From an uncultured Lachnospiraceae bacterium (GTDB lineage: Bacteria > Bacillota > Clostridia > Lachnospirales > Lachnospiraceae): a DNA stretch of 8,183 nt. The first letter of the stretch is position 1; each line of letters begins with the position of its first letter. The notes beneath the pieces were generated by a model, which searched no databases, was not told the DNA's origin, and worked only from the letters and a program-made list of their open reading frames with translations. Location of the stretch: the NCBI GenBank assembly GCA_902783305.1, contig CACZQU010000481.1, positions 1 through 8,183 of the forward strand, given 5' to 3'. Made by a program: the position numbers and the translations under genes. Shown in pieces: positions 5,467-8,183 of this stretch.

Positions 5467-8183
5467 ATGAAGAAATGGAAACAGTTTACTGCGATAGGAA
5501 TGGCATTCGCTTTGCTTTGCGGACATCTTCCATATGCGGAAACGATGAAGACAGAGCAGGAAGATGAAACTGTTGTGACAGAGCAGGAAGATGGAGCTGC
5601 TGTGACAGAGCAGGAAGAAGCTGCGGCGGCAGCGGGACAGCTGACGCAGGAGGACCTGGATTCGCTGAATGGGGGAGACGCTGAGGTATATACCCATAAT
5701 GGCCGTGTGACATTTGTCGGCGGAACCTGCACGGACAGCACGGTTACCAGCGCTGAGGATGCAGCTGAAGTACTGGAATCCATGATGACACTGATCGGTG
5801 CGGATGCCAATACGGAGTTTGTCCCCTGGCGTGTGATTACGGATCCAATGGGAAACCGATATTATATTTTCCAGCAGGTATATTTTGATACAACGGTCTG
5901 CGGAGGTGCGGTGAAGGTGATCACCGATCCGGACGGCAATATGATCGCGCTGAGCAGCAGTGTGGAGTCGGAAATGCCGGAGGTGGATGCGGAAGGTGGT
6001 ATCACGGCAGAGGAAGCCGGAAAGATCGTAAAGGAGCATGATCCTTTACATGCAGGCTTTAGCCTTGACGTAATGGAACAGTATACCGATATCGTGGTTC
6101 TGCCGAAAAATATTGTTTTTGATCTTGAAAGTGAGGATGAAAGCAGCCGTTTTGCCTGGGTGGTTTATACAAACAATCCCTCCGGCAATATACAGAGTGG
6201 ATCTGATCTGCCTTATCTGGCGCATTATGTATCGATGACCGGAGAATATCTCTATAGTATGCCGGCTATTGTTCCGGATGATGAAGCGGGAAGAGCCGGA
6301 TATGATTCAAGCTATGTATTTGAATTTATGGAGCCTGCCGAATATACCGGGTATGTGGATCTGTCTGACGGAACACAGAAAGAGATCACCGTGACAGTGA
6401 TGCGCGACAAACGTACAGGTATGTACTATCTGGGAAACCTTGAACGCAGGATCATTGTCGGTCAGTGTTATGATTTTCTGTACGATGGAGGAAAGGTTGT
6501 TCTGGAAGCGAGCCCGGATAATCTGGAATGGGATCAGGTCGGACTTTTGTCCCTGTATAATTACTGCCGTGCATGGGATTACTACAATGAGATCGGATGG
6601 ACCGGAGGTGACGGAGACAACACACCGATTCTGGTATTGAACAATTTCTGTGACGACCATTATATGGAGATCAACAATGCCTGCTATATCGGGAAGATTA
6701 ACGGCATGCAGTGCTTCGCGGCAAGCAAAGCCAATGACTATTCACAATGCCTGGATGTCATTGCACATGAATTCACGCACTGTGTGACAGGGTCTTTGAT
6801 GACCTATAATTCTTACATGAACGATTACGGCGCGATAAATGAAGCGATGAGCGATATTCAAGGCAAGAACTGTGAAATGATGTCGGGTGATGTCGATCCG
6901 GATAACTGGTGGATGGGTGCGAACAGCTTCATGCCTGTGCGGAATATGGAAAACCCGCATCTGTGCGGTCAACCGGAATATGCATGGGATCTGTATTACC
7001 AGGCCAGGGTTCTGAATCCCACTGCTATTAATGATCATGGTGGTGTCCACACCAATTCCTCCCTGCTCAACCGGGTAGCCTGTCTCCTGATCAGCGAAGG
7101 GGGGATGACATATGACGAGGCCAGGACCTTCTGGTTTATGGTGGATTGTGCCATGGGACCTCAGACGGACTACGCCCAGCTTGCCGAGCTCCTGCCCTGG
7201 GTTCTGAAGACTGCCGGAATGCAGCAGTATGAACAGACACTGTCGGATGCGGTCAATGCGACACGGCTGGGTCATGAGGACATGCCGGAGGAGATGAATG
7301 ACGAGTATTCCCTTGTCACCCTGACCCTGCCGGATACCGAAGCCTTCGATACCGATAATTGGGTTCTGTTGTTTACTTCCGTTAAAGTGGATCTGATGAT
7401 CGAGCGAATCATGACCATTGCCGGCCAGCTGATGAATCAGGATTACTCCAGCCTTCCCGAATCCGTCCAGGAAGCGATCGAGGAAGGGCAGAAGCAGAAA
7501 GAAGAAATTCAGGAGAAACCGCTGGAAGAAATAGGTGGTCTGGTCTTATCGCTGATCGGAGATCTGTTCGCAGAGGATGAGGAAGATGAACCGCAGACGA
7601 AGGAAGAGCCCGCTTCGGATGAAGTGACGGAGGACGTGGCGAGGGATCTGGTTGACTGGCTGCTGGGAGAAATCAATGAACTGAGATTCTCTTCCAATGG
7701 AAATGCAGGGCAGGATGGCAGCACGATCAATATGGTTGTCCGCCCGGGACGTACAATCCCTGTACTGATGCACGCGACGGTAGAAGGTGTTTCCGATTCC
7801 ATGGATCAGCTCGTGATGGCGGTTTATATCAACGGGAAATGGTATGACCTCAACCTGAGTGCGGTTCAGAATGGTGAGGACAGTTCCGTTCCCGGCCTTC
7901 CCGATACAATCCTGAAGGATGTTCTGGGAGAAAACCTGGGAAAACTGAAGGACATCAGAAGCCTGGATGACATTCTGGATCTGATATCCATTGACGTGCA
8001 AAGCGGTCAGATTCTGGAGCTTTCTTCGGATGGACTGGAGAGCATTGACATTCCGGAGCCCATGCCGGCTGAAGAAAGGGAATTCGGCGTACTGGTGCCG
8101 GGGGAAAAATCCCGTCCTAAGCTGGACGAGGCAACAGATGAGGCTGAAGAAGAAGCAACTGAGGAAACCGCAGAAGAAGCTTC
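5467..8183 (+). CDS. Secreted thermolysin-like (peptidase family M4) zinc metalloprotease, 3' end beyond the window
   Basis: The frame from ATG 5467 stays open for 905 codons to the window edge. Residues 1-24 form a signal peptide (MKKWKQ, then a hydrophobic stretch to LPYA). Three acidic 9-residue repeats follow (29-55). A propeptide with FTP-like features covers about 80-300 (YIFQQVYFDTTVCGGAVKV). The protease domain spans about 355-602 and can be aligned to thermolysin: NNA (403-405), HEFTH with zinc ligands H434 and H438 and catalytic E435, Y450, third zinc ligand E459 in AINEAMSD, R492 in VRNMENP, D523, and H528 in HGGVHTNSS. All catalytic positions are filled, so it should be active and digest extracellular protein. 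Unlike cysteine-free thermolysin it has ten cysteines within 367-561. Residues 607-905 are an acidic extension of unknown fold ending in a Glu/Ala/Thr-rich run, perhaps leading to a wall or membrane anchor outside the window. Family call is firm; the extension's role is unknown. Confidence 0.93.
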   Translation, partial: MKKWKQFTAIGMAFALLCGHLPYAETMKTEQEDETVVTEQEDGAAVTEQEEAAAAAGQLTQEDLDSLNGGDAEVYTHNGRVTFVGGTCTDSTVTSAEDAAEVLESMMTLIGADANTEFVPWRVITDPMGNRYYIFQQVYFDTTVCGGAVKVITDPDGNMIALSSSVESEMPEVDAEGGITAEEAGKIVKEHDPLHAGFSLDVMEQYTDIVVLPKNIVFDLESEDESSRFAWVVYTNNPSGNIQSGSDLPYLAHYVSMTGEYLYSMPAIVPDDEAGRAGYDSSYVFEFMEPAEYTGYVDLSDGTQKEITVTVMRDKRTGMYYLGNLERRIIVGQCYDFLYDGGKVVLEASPDNLEWDQVGLLSLYNYCRAWDYYNEIGWTGGDGDNTPILVLNNFCDDHYMEINNACYIGKINGMQCFAASKANDYSQCLDVIAHEFTHCVTGSLMTYNSYMNDYGAINEAMSDIQGKNCEMMSGDVDPDNWWMGANSFMPVRNMENPHLCGQPEYAWDLYYQARVLNPTAINDHGGVHTNSSLLNRVACLLISEGGMTYDEARTFWFMVDCAMGPQTDYAQLAELLPWVLKTAGMQQYEQTLSDAVNATRLGHEDMPEEMNDEYSLVTLTLPDTEAFDTDNWVLLFTSVKVDLMIERIMTIAGQLMNQDYSSLPESVQEAIEEGQKQKEEIQEKPLEEIGGLVLSLIGDLFAEDEEDEPQTKEEPASDEVTEDVARDLVDWLLGEINELRFSSNGNAGQDGSTINMVVRPGRTIPVLMHATVEGVSDSMDQLVMAVYINGKWYDLNLSAVQNGEDSSVPGLPDTILKDVLGENLGKLKDIRSLDDILDLISIDVQSGQILELSSDGLESIDIPEPMPAEEREFGVLVPGEKSRPKLDEATDEAEEEATEETAEEA
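5551..5631 (+). repeat. Three-copy 27-bp in-frame tandem repeat at the protease N-terminus
   Basis: The block ACAGAGCAGGAAGA recurs at 5551, 5578 and 5605, an exact 27-bp period. It encodes TEQEDETVV, TEQEDGAAV and TEQEEAAAA (residues 29-55). The first half of each unit is nearly invariant and the second half drifts. It lies just after the predicted signal peptide, so it would form an acidic, flexible N-terminal tail. In-frame 27-bp units can vary in copy number without breaking the gene. Confidence 0.85.

Noticed and set aside
5433..6039. Open frames on the minus strand opposite the protease gene N-terminus
   Set aside because: They are rich in Ser, Cys, Pro and His and mirror the acidic repeat of the sense gene. 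They lack ribosome sites and family resemblance, so they are shadows.

Overview
The window looks like a mid-GC Gram-positive anaerobe of the class Clostridia, perhaps a gut Lachnospiraceae-type organism. This is inferred from strong GGAGG-type ribosome sites, SpoIIE/RsbU phosphatase and RsbW/SpoIIAB-like kinase modules, a thermolysin-family secreted protease and a lysine-rich signal peptide. No rRNA or other taxonomic marker is present. All five recognised genes lie on the + strand. I saw no tRNA, rRNA, CRISPR array or insertion sequence.

Region 1 (3-4179) is a tight three-gene cluster that ends at a good intrinsic terminator (4187-4232). It begins with the C-terminal part of a MATE-family transporter (cut by the window start) fused to an RsbW-like HATPase domain. 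A methionyl-tRNA-formyltransferase-like enzyme follows after 17 nt. The last gene overlaps it by an ATGA and encodes a membrane sensor with HAMP, PP2C/SpoIIE phosphatase and RsbW-like HATPase domains. Two of the three proteins therefore carry the same kinase-type module. The copy on the phosphatase has complete nucleotide-binding motifs, while the copy on the transporter has lost the N-box Asn and the G1-box Gly. This is the most unusual part of the window and suggests a transporter coupled to a partner-switching or phosphatase signalling circuit.

Region 2 (4233-4478) has no convincing gene. It holds several perfect inverted repeats that could fold into a structured leader upstream of the next gene, a soluble PAS-like/GGDEF diguanylate cyclase that probably starts at TTG 4497.

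Region 3 (5322-8183) starts with a 145-nt intergenic stretch holding a likely promoter. A long open reading frame from ATG 5467 then runs off the right edge. It encodes a secreted M4 (thermolysin-like) metalloprotease of more than 905 residues. All catalytic residues are recognisable. Unusual traits are many cysteines, a three-copy 9-residue acidic repeat after the signal peptide and an unrecognised acidic C-terminal extension of about 300 residues. The transporter/phosphatase operon, the cyclase and the protease may simply be neighbours; a terminator separates the first from the rest.
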